DNA from: Bacteroidota bacterium
GTDB lineage: Bacteria > Bacteroidota > Bacteroidia > Bacteroidales > Porphyromonadaceae
Reading direction: 5' to 3'
Assembly (NCBI GenBank): GCA_023388555.1
Contig: JAEWGA010000034.1
Span: forward strand, 1-20,406
Length of the DNA: 20,406 nt
The translations under genes were made by a program, and so were the position numbers. A model generated the notes under the pieces. It was not told the origin of the DNA and searched no databases. It worked only from the letters and a program-made list of their open reading frames with translations. Numbering within the stretch: position 1 is the first letter of the stretch; the number at the start of each line of letters is the position of its first letter. This document shows, in pieces, positions 1-8,166 of the stretch.

Positions 1-62
1 AGAGAAGTTAAGCCCAATAACGCCGATGGTACTGCTACGGTGGGAGAGTAGGTAGCCGCCAC
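1..62 (+). rRNA. rrf: 5S ribosomal RNA, 3' part
   Basis: The first 62 bases match the 3' half of bacterial 5S rRNA: GAGAAGTTAAGCCC near the start, then CGCCGATGGTACTGC and GGGAGAGTAGG close to the 3' end, which are the conserved loop B/helix III and helix IV-V segments. The 5' half lies outside the window. The exact mature end is uncertain by a few bases (about 60-63). The terminator directly after it suggests this is the last gene of an rRNA operon read on the + strand, with 16S and 23S expected upstream of the window. Confidence 0.93.
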
Positions 63-69
63 TTTTTAT

Positions 70-121
70 ACAGATAGGGAGATGCTTGAGATAGGAGCAA
101 CTCCCTATCTGTTCTTTTTTT
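70..121 (+). terminator. Intrinsic terminator of the rRNA operon
   Basis: A perfect 12-bp inverted repeat, ACAGATAGGGAG (70-81) with CTCCCTATCTGT (101-112), is followed by a T-rich tract (113-121, one C). Inside the loop TGCT (83-86) can pair with AGCA (96-99) past one A/A mismatch, which lengthens the hairpin. It begins about eight bases after the 5S end, the expected place for the rRNA operon terminator. Confidence 0.92.
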
Positions 122-300
122 CCTCCCCCTCTTCCCCTGCTGCCTCCTCTCTTTGGGATGGTGTATAGTTTTGTAACGGCTATTATTGGAGGGGATTTCT
201 TTTATTTGGGTAGAGGATAAGTTGATATATTGCTGTATCTTTATGCTTGTTCCTGTTTATTGCAATAAGGACGAGGATTAACAATTAAGATATAGTAGGT

Positions 301-1539
301 ATGAACTCGAAATATAAAGTTCTTGCATTAGATTTAGATGGCACGCTAACAAATGCACAGCATAAGATATCTCCCGCAACGCGGAATGCATTGATTGGAT
401 TGCAAAGGGAAGGCGTGATTTTGGTTTTGGCTTCGGGCCGTACTACCTTTGGTATAGAGGGGGTGGCTCGGGAGCTTAAAATGGATGAGTGGGGAGGTTA
501 TATTCTTTCCTATAATGGTGCCAAAATTATTTCTTGCCGAGATAAGGAAATTTTAGCCCGTAAGACAATAGACCTGAAACTGATACCGCGCATATATGAT
601 ATAGCTGATAGGTGTGGCTTGGTAGCCCTTTCGTATACCAGTCAGGAGATTATTACGGAGGATGCGAATGCGCCTATTGTGCAATATGAGAGTAAAGTGA
701 ATAACCATATGCCAATACGTGAAGTTACAGACTTGGTGGGTGCTCTTACACGAGCACCGTTTAAGATGGTTATTGGAGGTGATACGAATGATGTGCTAAG
801 GGCACGTGGCTTATTGGAGATGGAGCTGGGAGAGGAGCTTTCTTTGTTTACAGGAAATCCCGAATTTATAGAGATTGCCTCGGCAGATGTATACAAAGGC
901 GGAGCTTTGCAATTTTTGCTCTCGGATTTAGGTTTAACGCCAGAACAACTGATAGCTGTTGGTGATACCCATAATGACCTTAGTATGATTCAGATGGCTG
1001 GCTTAGGGGTTGCTATGGCCAATGCAACGGAGGCAGTGAAGCAGTGTGCGGATTACGTTACAAAGTCGAACGATGAAGAAGGCATCACTCACTTGTTGAA
1101 TAAGATTTTTTTTGAGCCCGATAGCCGTCCGGAAGCTGATATAAAGGCAATTAATGCGCTTGCCAAAAATACACTGATGGAATCTCTTGGCATTGTTTGT
1201 ACTCGTTTAGAGGAGGGGTACGTTGAGGCTACAATGCCTGTTGATGTGCGTACCCGACAGCCTATGGGGATTTTGCACGGTGGTGCTTCGTTGGCTTTAG
1301 CAGAAACGTTGGCAGGATATGGCTCGGTTTATTTGTTGAAGGAGAATGAGATACAAGTGGGAATGCAAGTTAGCGGAAACCATATATCTACCGCCCATGA
1401 GGGTGAAGTCCTTAAGGCCGAAGCCGTAATGATTCATTGTGGGCGTAGTACACATGTTTGGAATGTGGATATTTATACAACGGCTCGTAAGCGTATTGCT
1501 TCGGTACGGGTCCTTAATAGTATCATAAAACGCCGTTAG
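301..1539 (+). CDS. HAD-IIB (Cof-type) phosphatase fused to a hotdog acyl-CoA thioesterase
   Basis: A 412-residue two-domain protein, predicted cytoplasmic. Residues 1-270 are a Cof-type HAD phosphatase: motif I D11-L-D13-G-T15, motif II S45 in ASGR, motif III K199 and motif IV GDTHND (221-226), all intact. Residues about 285-412 are a PaaI/YdiI-like hotdog thioesterase. Q320, H326 and E335 in the RQPMGILHGGASLALAET stretch have the same spacing as Gln48, His54 and Glu63 of E. coli YdiI, the DHNA-CoA thioesterase of menaquinone synthesis. The thioesterase is therefore probably active and could be MenI-like, but the substrate is inferred. The HAD substrate is unknown; sugar phosphates, nucleotides or flavin-type phosphates are usual for this class. 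The ATG at 301 puts the first beta strand at the normal place. The gene stands alone between the rRNA terminator and a convergent terminator. Unlike its neighbours its coding strand is G- and T-rich. Confidence 0.9.
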   Translation: MNSKYKVLALDLDGTLTNAQHKISPATRNALIGLQREGVILVLASGRTTFGIEGVARELKMDEWGGYILSYNGAKIISCRDKEILARKTIDLKLIPRIYDIADRCGLVALSYTSQEIITEDANAPIVQYESKVNNHMPIREVTDLVGALTRAPFKMVIGGDTNDVLRARGLLEMELGEELSLFTGNPEFIEIASADVYKGGALQFLLSDLGLTPEQLIAVGDTHNDLSMIQMAGLGVAMANATEAVKQCADYVTKSNDEEGITHLLNKIFFEPDSRPEADIKAINALAKNTLMESLGIVCTRLEEGYVEATMPVDVRTRQPMGILHGGASLALAETLAGYGSVYLLKENEIQVGMQVSGNHISTAHEGEVLKAEAVMIHCGRSTHVWNVDIYTTARKRIASVRVLNSIIKRR

Positions 1540-1565
1540 GAAACCTCCTCTATCCGACAGAATAC

Positions 1566-1603
1566 AAAAAAGCCCCGTAACATTGCGTTACAGGGCTTTT
1601 TTT
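1566..1603. terminator. Bidirectional intrinsic terminator between convergent genes
   Basis: The stem GCCCCGTAAC (1572-1581) pairs with GTTACAGGGC (1587-1596) with one mismatch and a 5-base loop. It is flanked by an A run on the left (1566-1571) and a T run on the right (1597-1603). Read on either strand the hairpin ends in a U tract, so it can stop the HAD-thioesterase gene from the left and the protease operon from the right. It lies between the two stop codons (1539 and 1633). Confidence 0.92.
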
Positions 1604-1632
1604 AGGTGATTATCCCGTTAGGGAGGGCTGTA

Positions 1633-4545
1633 TTAGAACCCAAAGATATCTTGTTGTGAGAGTTTTTGTACTTCTCCTAAAGATTGTAGATAGGGGATAT
1701 CTAATGCACTGGACTTACCCAGGATTCCGTATTGGTAGGTGCGTCCTTTTACATGTTGTTTGTGGAAGTTTTGGATGTCCTGCAGGGTGAGCTTTTGAAT
1801 TTGTTCGTAGATAAGGGGTTGAGGGTTGCTCTTAATTCCCCAGTCTTCCAACATTATATATTGTGAGATGTAGTTGGAGGGATGAACTCTGTGAGTACGC
1901 ATGCTGGCAATAAGACTTTTCTTGGCAATAGTGAAGGCCGCAGGGGAGCTGGGCATGTTTTCTAAGATGTTGGAGAATACGGTAATTCCTTGCTTCAGTT
2001 TGTCGTTTTGTGAGGTAATCATGGAGATAACCGAGAATGGGTTGTAGGTGCGAGAAGGGGAAGCAAAATTGCTTGCCACAGCATAGGCCAACCCACGAGA
2101 TTCGCGCAACTCTTGGAATACTATAGAGCTCATACCATCGCCGAAATAGGTGTTGTAGAGGCGTATTTGGGGGATGAGTTTAAGGTCGTAGTTTAAGCCA
2201 GTATTGTTATATTGGAACATGTTAAAGTTTGGAGCATCGTACTCTGCCAAGAACACTTTAGCGGTAGGTGTAGGTTGCATTTTGTACTGTACCGCTGCAG
2301 GTAGCGTAAGGGGGTGGGTAGGTGCTGGGTGTGCCTTTGCGAGTATTTGCTGTACTTGTTGAGCAGTAGCTGGCCCGTAATAGAGTATGCGATGAGGGTA
2401 TTTTAGGAGGTTGTGGATGCGTTGCAGCACCTCTTCCTTAGTAACCTGTTGCAACTCTGCATTGGAAAGGGTGTGTTGCTTGATGTAGTTGGGGCCTTGT
2501 ATCATGTAGGTACGTAGCGCATTGAAGTTGCTGGTCTGCGCTTTCATTTCTACCTCTCGCTCCGTTAGCAAGTTGCTCTTGAAGGCTTCGAAGGTTTGGG
2601 TATCTCCTTTAGCGTTGTTCAGTACATCTTCAAGTAAAGCTACAGCTTGTTCCATATTTTCTTGTAGCCCGTGCAGGGTGATGGATAGGCGGTCGCCCAT
2701 GCTACGTATAGAGTAGTCGCAAGCTATTTCGTAGAATTCCTTATTGATTTCGTAAGGGCTTTTGCTGTTAGTACCTAACAAAGCGAGGTAGGAGGGGATT
2801 AAGGTGTACACTTTGTCCTGAGCCAAGCCTGGTTCAATAAGGTAAGTTAGCGTGAAAATATCGTTTACCCCATTGTGGGTGTACAACATTTGTTGGTTTG
2901 TTGTGGGGTTGGTACTAACCTTTACTACTTTGTTGTACTCCACAAATACTGGTTCAATAGGCTTTACGGGAGTTTGTGCAACTTGGGTAAGGAAGGACGA
3001 TACTTTATCGCGGTTCATTTCAATAGGCGTGATGTTAGGTTTTTCCATACGCACCACGTTTTTATCTTCTCCTTGCAGCTTGTACACAATGGTGTAGTTG
3101 TTCCCTAAGTGTTGCTGAGCAAACCGTATTAGGTCCTGCTTGGTGACTTTGGAAAGCCGATCCAGCAAGTGCACTGTTTGACTTAACGGAACATCGTTGA
3201 TGAAGGTGTACACCATGGATTCCGTTCTGGATTGATTGCTTTCCAGTTGATTCATTAAGCTCAGCTTATAGTTGTTAATAGTGGCTTTTAGGAGGGTTTC
3301 ATCAAAGTCGCCCTTTTTAATGAGCTCTATTTGGTTAAGTAGTAAGGTGCGCACTTCGTCCAACGATTGTCCCTCTTTGGGTATACCGTACATCATGAAG
3401 ACATCGTTATCTGCAAGCCCTAAGGAAGCTGTTCCGGCCGCAAGAAGTTGCTGTTGTAAGAGTAGGTTGACATCGATAAGCCCTGTTTTACCGTTGTTGA
3501 GTAGCGAAGATAGTAGTGCAACCACCTCCCCCTCGGGTGTGAATGTAGAGGGGATACGCCAACCTAACATGATATTTTGGGCTTCCTGGCCGTAAACCTT
3601 CTTTTCTACTATTTGTGTAAGAGGCGGTAGGTTAGGCCTTGTGTACTTGGGTAATTGAGGGTTGGGCTTTAGGTGCCCGAAGTAACGCTCGATGGTTTTG
3701 ATGGCTTCCTCGGGGTCAAAGTCGCCTGCCATACAAATGGCCATGTTATTGGGTACGTAGTACTTTTTATGATAAGCACGGATGTTTCGTATACTGGGGT
3801 TTTTAAGGTCGTATTGTGTACCCAATACAGTTTGTGTGCCGTAGGGGTGAGTAGGGAAGAGGCCTTGCATAATGGCGTCCATTGCCTTACGGTTGTCTTG
3901 GGTAAGGGACATGTTTTTTTCTTCGTATACCGCTTCTAATTCGGTATGAAACCCTCGTATTACAGGCGATTCGAAACGGTCGGCCTGGATACGGGCCCAG
4001 TTATCGAGCTGGTTAGAGGGGATGTCCTCAAGGTACACTGTTTGGTCGTAGCCTGTGTAAGCGTTGGTGCCTTTGGCCCCAATGGTTGCCATTAGTTTGT
4101 CGTACTCGTTGGGTATGGCATATTGGGAAGCCAGGTAGGAAACAGAGTCGATAGCTCGGTATAGGCGTGCTTTTTCATTAGCGTTTTGGGTGGCACGGTG
4201 GCGTTCATAAAGCTCTTCTATTTCCTCTAATAGGGGGCGTTCTTTGTTGTAGTCCGAAGTTCCGAAGTTTGGAGTTCCTTTGAACATGATATGCTCGAAG
4301 TAGTGTGCCAATCCTGTTGTTTCGGCCGGGTCGTTTTTTCCGCCTACCCTAACGGCAATGGAAGTTTGTATACGAGGTGTTGCTTTGTTCACACTCATGT
4401 ATACCTTTAGTCCGTTGGGAAGAGTATAAATTTTGGTGTGCATGGGATCTCCAGGTACGGAGTCCAGCCGCTGTGCTTGTACCGTACCGCTTCCTAGGAA
4501 GAGCAGTAGTGCAAGCCCCGTGCTTTTAAGTAAGTTCATTTTCAT
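1633..4545 (-). CDS. Secreted M16 (pitrilysin/insulinase family) zinc metallopeptidase
   Basis: A 970-residue protein with an N-terminal signal peptide (basic start, hydrophobic core at residues 10-18, likely cleavage after VQA at about 24), so it should be periplasmic or exported. The inverted zinc motif HYFEH is at residues 81-85. In TELEAVYEE, E202 and E209 align with the pitrilysin Glu pair E162/E169, so E209 is the likely third zinc ligand. The gap between the two motifs is about 47 residues longer than in pitrilysin and includes a charged helical stretch (about 100-150) followed by GAKGTNAYTGYDQT; I recognise this as typical of a long M16 subfamily. The second half is the inactive partner domain and carries the RESRGLAY motif. 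Role: probably breakdown of short peptides; the substrate is unknown. It is the last gene of the - strand operon, 36 bases after murF-alr. Translation could also start at Met3. Confidence 0.93.
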   Translation of the reverse strand: MKMNLLKSTGLALLLFLGSGTVQAQRLDSVPGDPMHTKIYTLPNGLKVYMSVNKATPRIQTSIAVRVGGKNDPAETTGLAHYFEHIMFKGTPNFGTSDYNKERPLLEEIEELYERHRATQNANEKARLYRAIDSVSYLASQYAIPNEYDKLMATIGAKGTNAYTGYDQTVYLEDIPSNQLDNWARIQADRFESPVIRGFHTELEAVYEEKNMSLTQDNRKAMDAIMQGLFPTHPYGTQTVLGTQYDLKNPSIRNIRAYHKKYYVPNNMAICMAGDFDPEEAIKTIERYFGHLKPNPQLPKYTRPNLPPLTQIVEKKVYGQEAQNIMLGWRIPSTFTPEGEVVALLSSLLNNGKTGLIDVNLLLQQQLLAAGTASLGLADNDVFMMYGIPKEGQSLDEVRTLLLNQIELIKKGDFDETLLKATINNYKLSLMNQLESNQSRTESMVYTFINDVPLSQTVHLLDRLSKVTKQDLIRFAQQHLGNNYTIVYKLQGEDKNVVRMEKPNITPIEMNRDKVSSFLTQVAQTPVKPIEPVFVEYNKVVKVSTNPTTNQQMLYTHNGVNDIFTLTYLIEPGLAQDKVYTLIPSYLALLGTNSKSPYEINKEFYEIACDYSIRSMGDRLSITLHGLQENMEQAVALLEDVLNNAKGDTQTFEAFKSNLLTEREVEMKAQTSNFNALRTYMIQGPNYIKQHTLSNAELQQVTKEEVLQRIHNLLKYPHRILYYGPATAQQVQQILAKAHPAPTHPLTLPAAVQYKMQPTPTAKVFLAEYDAPNFNMFQYNNTGLNYDLKLIPQIRLYNTYFGDGMSSIVFQELRESRGLAYAVASNFASPSRTYNPFSVISMITSQNDKLKQGITVFSNILENMPSSPAAFTIAKKSLIASMRTHRVHPSNYISQYIMLEDWGIKSNPQPLIYEQIQKLTLQDIQNFHKQHVKGRTYQYGILGKSSALDIPYLQSLGEVQKLSQQDIFGF

Positions 4546-4581
4546 AGTAGGGTGTATTATTTATTAAGTTTGTTATAAGGT

Positions 4582-7056
4582 CTACTCCGAGAAATAGCAA
4601 CGAGCTATTCGTGGTGATAGGTTGGCCAGTATTTCGTAAGGTATTGTATGGCAAGCCTTGGCAAGGCGTTCTATGGGTAGCGTTTCGTCGAAGATAGTGA
4701 TTTCGGCCCCTTCTGTAACATCGGGTGCATTGGTGACATCGAGCATCAAGGTGTCCATACATATATTCCCTATGGTGGGTACTAAATTGCCTGCGGGCGT
4801 GCGGAAGGAGATGGCTCCTTGTCCGAGTTGACGGCTGATGCCATCGGCATATCCAATGGGAATAACAGCGATGCGTGAGTTGTGTTCCGCTTTTCCGTTC
4901 CGACCGTAGCCTATGGTATCGCCTGCTGGCACATCCCGTACTTGTAAAACAACGGTACGCAGCCCTGCAACAGGTTTCAGTGGGTAGCCAGAAATAGGGT
5001 AGGGTGATATGCCGTACAAGCCTATCCCCAGGCGTACCATGTCCATAGCATATTGGGGGAATCGCATAATGCCTGCGGTGTTTAGGGCATGGCTAAAGAA
5101 AGGGTATGATAGTTGAGCCGTTAGTTGGGTGTGTATGTTTTGCAGTAGTTTCAGTTGTTGGTGGGTGAAGTTATCCTGAGCTGGGTCGTCGGCCGCTGCT
5201 AAGTGGGTGAATACAGAGGCTACCCGTACTGCGTTGGTTTTGGCTAAGATGTTGCATACCTCGTTTATCTCTTTGGGATTAAGTCCAAGCCTATGCATGC
5301 CTGTGTCCCACTTTAGGTGGATGGGGTAAGCGTGTTCGCTTTGGGAGTCGGCCATGGCAACGAACATTTGTAGCATGGATAAGCTGTAAATTTCGGGCTG
5401 TAGTTGGTACTCAATAAGGTGAGCAAAGGTGGACGCCTCTGGGTTCATCACAATGATAGGAAGGGATATTCCACGTTCACGTAGGGCTATACCTTCGTCC
5501 ACAAGGGCCACAGCCAGGTAGTCGCAATGGCAGTCGGTAAGGGTTTTTGCTATTTCGTAGGATCCTGCCCCATAACCAAAGGCTTTAATCATGCATACTA
5601 CTTTGGTGTTTTGCGGAAGTAGTGTTCGGTAGTAGTTTAGGTTATGTACTATGTTGCTTAGGTTAACGTCCAGAATGGTTTGGTGGGTACGCTTTTCTAA
5701 GGCATGAACAACCTTCTCGAACCGAGCAGACCGGCTTCCTTTTATGAGTACGAGATGCCCTTTAAGACTTTCGCGTGGGAGCTTTTGCAATAATTCTTCG
5801 GCATTATGGTATACTCCGTTAGCTTTTTGTGCACCGGGATAATGGTACAACTCCTCTCCTACAAAAAACAGTTGGTTAATAGGGTAACGTGCAACGAGGC
5901 CGAGTACTCGTTTATACAGCTCGGCAGGAGGAATACCACTTTCTTGAATATCGGATAGTATAAGAGCCAGGGGGCGTTGGTCCGTGTTTCGCCGAAGGAG
6001 GAAGTCCAATGCAATGCGAAGCGACTCGTAGTCCGAGTTATAGGTATCGTTAACCAAAAGCATATTATCGGTTCCCTCTATTACTTCTAAACGCATGGAA
6101 ATAGGCTCTATGTGGCTGAGTAATTGCGGATTTTCCAGGAAAGAGGGGGCGATGTATAGCAGGGCAGTAAGGGCAAGTAGGGTGTTGTGCAGTGTGCCAT
6201 CGTCGGTATACGGACTGTGGTAATTAAACCTTTTCCCCTCGATAATTACTGCAATATTTGACCCACCCGATTTGGGTTGCGAAATATGTTCCACGAATAC
6301 TGCTGCGCCTCTATTATACCGGCTCCATCCTATGGTTTTATGGATTAATCCGGTGCTTTGTAAGGTTTGTACAACCAAAGGGTCGTCCAAGCAACACACA
6401 ATGGTGCTACAACCTTTGAATAACCGCAACTTCTCGAGGCATTTTTGTTCCAACGAGGAAAAGTTCTCCTGGTGGGCTTCTCCTATGTTGGTAATGATGC
6501 CCAAGGTGGGTTGAATTATTTGTTGCAGAGTATCCATTTCGTTGGGTTGAGATATACCGGCCTCTATAAGTGCAATATCGGCATTAGCAGGTATTCCCCA
6601 TATAGATAGCGGAACACCTATAGCAGAATTGTAACTTTTAGGAGAGCGTGCTACCTGCATTCCCGAACGCAACAGTTGGTACAGTATCTCCTTTAAGGTG
6701 GTTTTCCCGTTGCTCCCAGTAATGCCAACCACTGGTATTGTAAGGCGTTCTCGGTGCTTGCGTGCTAATAGTTGTAAGGCTTGTAGTGTATTGGGAACAT
6801 GAAGGAATACCGCTTCGGGGTAGTTGTGCGTGGGTATAGGCTGTGATACTACAAAAGCCCTTACCCCGCGTAGGTATAGCTCGTTAATATAAGCATGCCC
6901 GTTTCCTTTAGCTGTGACAAGGGCAAAAAATAGCGTGCGCTCGGGGAATACCAAAGAGCGGCTGTCGGTTAGTAAAACATCTATAACGGGGTCGTGATGC
7001 TCTGTTGGCGATAGTCCTAAAAGGTTGGCTATATGGGATAAGTGATAGGAGTTCAT
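4582..7056 (-). CDS. murF-alr: Bifunctional UDP-MurNAc-tripeptide:D-Ala-D-Ala ligase / alanine racemase (MurF-Alr fusion)
   Basis: An 824-residue fusion that makes D-alanine from L-alanine and ligates D-Ala-D-Ala to the UDP-MurNAc-tripeptide, the last cytoplasmic step of peptidoglycan precursor synthesis. MurF occupies about 1-455: ATP-binding GITGSNGKTT (111-120), the Mur-ligase NIGEAH motif (190-195) and NDTYNS (336-341). Alr occupies about 460-824: the PLP lysine is K491 in MIKAFGYGAG, the opposite-face catalytic tyrosine is probably Y717 in IGYGRN, and IPIGYADG and ICMDTLMLD are typical racemase motifs. Both halves look intact. This fusion is characteristic of Bacteroidota. The start codon overlaps the stop of the upstream GSCFA gene (ATGA), which points to translational coupling. 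Confidence 0.96.
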   Translation of the reverse strand: MNSYHLSHIANLLGLSPTEHHDPVIDVLLTDSRSLVFPERTLFFALVTAKGNGHAYINELYLRGVRAFVVSQPIPTHNYPEAVFLHVPNTLQALQLLARKHRERLTIPVVGITGSNGKTTLKEILYQLLRSGMQVARSPKSYNSAIGVPLSIWGIPANADIALIEAGISQPNEMDTLQQIIQPTLGIITNIGEAHQENFSSLEQKCLEKLRLFKGCSTIVCCLDDPLVVQTLQSTGLIHKTIGWSRYNRGAAVFVEHISQPKSGGSNIAVIIEGKRFNYHSPYTDDGTLHNTLLALTALLYIAPSFLENPQLLSHIEPISMRLEVIEGTDNMLLVNDTYNSDYESLRIALDFLLRRNTDQRPLALILSDIQESGIPPAELYKRVLGLVARYPINQLFFVGEELYHYPGAQKANGVYHNAEELLQKLPRESLKGHLVLIKGSRSARFEKVVHALEKRTHQTILDVNLSNIVHNLNYYRTLLPQNTKVVCMIKAFGYGAGSYEIAKTLTDCHCDYLAVALVDEGIALRERGISLPIIVMNPEASTFAHLIEYQLQPEIYSLSMLQMFVAMADSQSEHAYPIHLKWDTGMHRLGLNPKEINEVCNILAKTNAVRVASVFTHLAAADDPAQDNFTHQQLKLLQNIHTQLTAQLSYPFFSHALNTAGIMRFPQYAMDMVRLGIGLYGISPYPISGYPLKPVAGLRTVVLQVRDVPAGDTIGYGRNGKAEHNSRIAVIPIGYADGISRQLGQGAISFRTPAGNLVPTIGNICMDTLMLDVTNAPDVTEGAEITIFDETLPIERLAKACHTIPYEILANLSPRIARCYFSE

Positions 7057-8057
7057 TTTACAAGGCCAGAAAGGGCGTTAAGCTGTTCTTGAACTTGCCG
7101 TAAGGCTTCTTGTACTTGGGGTAAATGTTGGTGCCCAAAAGACTTTAACTGCAAAAGTATAGCATTGTAGTACTCCCAAAGGGGTTGCTGCTGTTTTGTA
7201 TGTGGGCGGTGTACTATCTGTTGGTAAATGCTTTGCCAGCGTCGGGTGACGTGTGGCTGAGGGTCTTCGGCTAAAAAAGTACTGGCAAATGTGTCCATAA
7301 TATAGCGTACAGCTTGTGGCGTGGGATGTGCAAAATCCTCGGCAAAAAAGCGGTAATCTCTCAACTCGTCCAGCATTATTTCGTATGCAGGAAAGTAAGA
7401 TGTATTTGGGGCTGTTTGGGTAAGCTCCTCAACGGCTAAAAGTAAAGTTGCCTTAGATAGCTTGTTAGCATGTACGCCATCGCGGTAATGAGGAATAGGG
7501 CTTACCGTGAGTACGGTTTGGGCTTGTGGGACCAGCGTATGAAGGCGTTGTAAAAGTGGGTGCCAGGTGGCTACAATTTCGGAAACAGTAGTCCGAGAGC
7601 GGAGGAAGTGAACGTCGGGGCGTTTGTGGCAGTTGTTAACCACTTCTCCTGTTTCATGGTCGCGGTACACATAAGCAGTTCCAAAGGTGAACACAAAAAG
7701 GTCTGTTTCTTTCATGTTACGCCTAAACTCCTCCAAGGCATTGTTCATAGCGGCGCAAGCCTCTTTAGGTGTGTCCCGAGAGTAACTGCCGTGGTGCAGA
7801 GGGCTGTGCCATAAATTATTGTACAGTACAAGATGTTCGGGCGTTATGGGCTTGCCGCTCAGCACCAGCTCCCATGCTGCAGCCATAGATAAAGGGTTAT
7901 AAATAATACCAAAAGGGGAACTGAAAACGGAGAACAACCTATGTTGCAAGTAGGTGGAAAGGTTCGAGGCAAAGCACGAGCCCCAGCAGGTTACATTGCA
8001 TGGCCACGAGAGTTTATTAATACCCTGAGGAAGTTCTACCTTTTTAAAAAAGTCCAT
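7053..8057 (-). CDS. GSCFA-family protein (SGNH-like hydrolase)
   Basis: About 334 residues counted from the ATG at 8057. The frame also has a GTG nine bases upstream (8066), but the ATG suits the family's N-terminus better (start MDFFKKVELP). The name-giving motif GSCFA is at residues 26-30. VFTFGTAYVY, VSPIPHYRDGVHANK and a late D-F-A-H (D240, H243) resemble SGNH-esterase blocks with Ser27 as possible nucleophile. There is no signal peptide or membrane segment, so it is predicted cytoplasmic. The family's substrate is not established to my knowledge. Its ATGA overlap with murF-alr suggests a role near cell-wall precursor metabolism, but that is inference from position. It is the first gene of the - strand operon, directly behind the divergent promoter. 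Confidence 0.9.
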   Translation of the reverse strand: MDFFKKVELPQGINKLSWPCNVTCWGSCFASNLSTYLQHRLFSVFSSPFGIIYNPLSMAAAWELVLSGKPITPEHLVLYNNLWHSPLHHGSYSRDTPKEACAAMNNALEEFRRNMKETDLFVFTFGTAYVYRDHETGEVVNNCHKRPDVHFLRSRTTVSEIVATWHPLLQRLHTLVPQAQTVLTVSPIPHYRDGVHANKLSKATLLLAVEELTQTAPNTSYFPAYEIMLDELRDYRFFAEDFAHPTPQAVRYIMDTFASTFLAEDPQPHVTRRWQSIYQQIVHRPHTKQQQPLWEYYNAILLQLKSFGHQHLPQVQEALRQVQEQLNALSGLVK

Positions 8058-8086
8058 ACGGTACACGCTGATAAATTGTGATAGGG

Positions 8087-8094
8087 CAAATTTA
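8087..8094 (-). promoter_or_regulatory. Candidate -7 element of the GSCFA-murF-alr-M16 operon
   Basis: On the - strand this octamer reads TAAATTTG, an exact fit to the Bacteroidota -7 consensus TAnnTTTG. Transcription would start about 22-25 bases before the GSCFA ATG at 8057, close to or within reach of the upstream GTG. I see no good TTTG -33 element about 20 bases further upstream, so the call rests on the -7 match and position only. Confidence 0.45.
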
Positions 8095-8123
8095 TGCTAT
8101 TATAGGGGATTTCGGTACATTTG
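8091..8123 (+). promoter_or_regulatory. Candidate promoter of the dxs operon
   Basis: TACATTTG (8116-8123) fits the Bacteroidota -7 consensus TAnnTTTG exactly. TTTA (8091-8094) lies 21 bases upstream and differs from the -33 consensus TTTG in one base. A start a few bases after 8123 would give a leader of roughly 35-40 bases before the dxs ATG at 8167. The -33 box coincides with part of the divergent operon's -7 box, so the two promoters may compete for RNA polymerase. Confidence 0.55.
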
Positions 8124-8166
8124 TGGGCAAATAATCACCCGATATAATTAAAAGGAAAAGTAACGA

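Noticed and set aside
166..173. TAGTTTTG as a -7 promoter box for the HAD-thioesterase gene
   Set aside because: It fits TAnnTTTG, but the nearest upstream TTTG (152-155) is only 10 bases away and the site is about 125 bases before the ATG. A T/G-rich background makes such matches frequent.
3940..4230. Long insertion between the HxxEH motif and the third zinc ligand of the M16 protease
   Set aside because: Unusual compared with pitrilysin, but the helical stretch followed by GAKGTNAYT and IPSNQL is, as far as I recall, standard for a long M16 subfamily in bacteria, so it is not new.
8076..8115. Possible dif site (XerC/XerD recombination site) at the skew switch
   Set aside because: On the - strand GCATAA resembles the inner part of a XerC arm, but the XerD arm matches only about half of its bases with a 7-base spacer and fails with the normal 6. 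Not enough to call.
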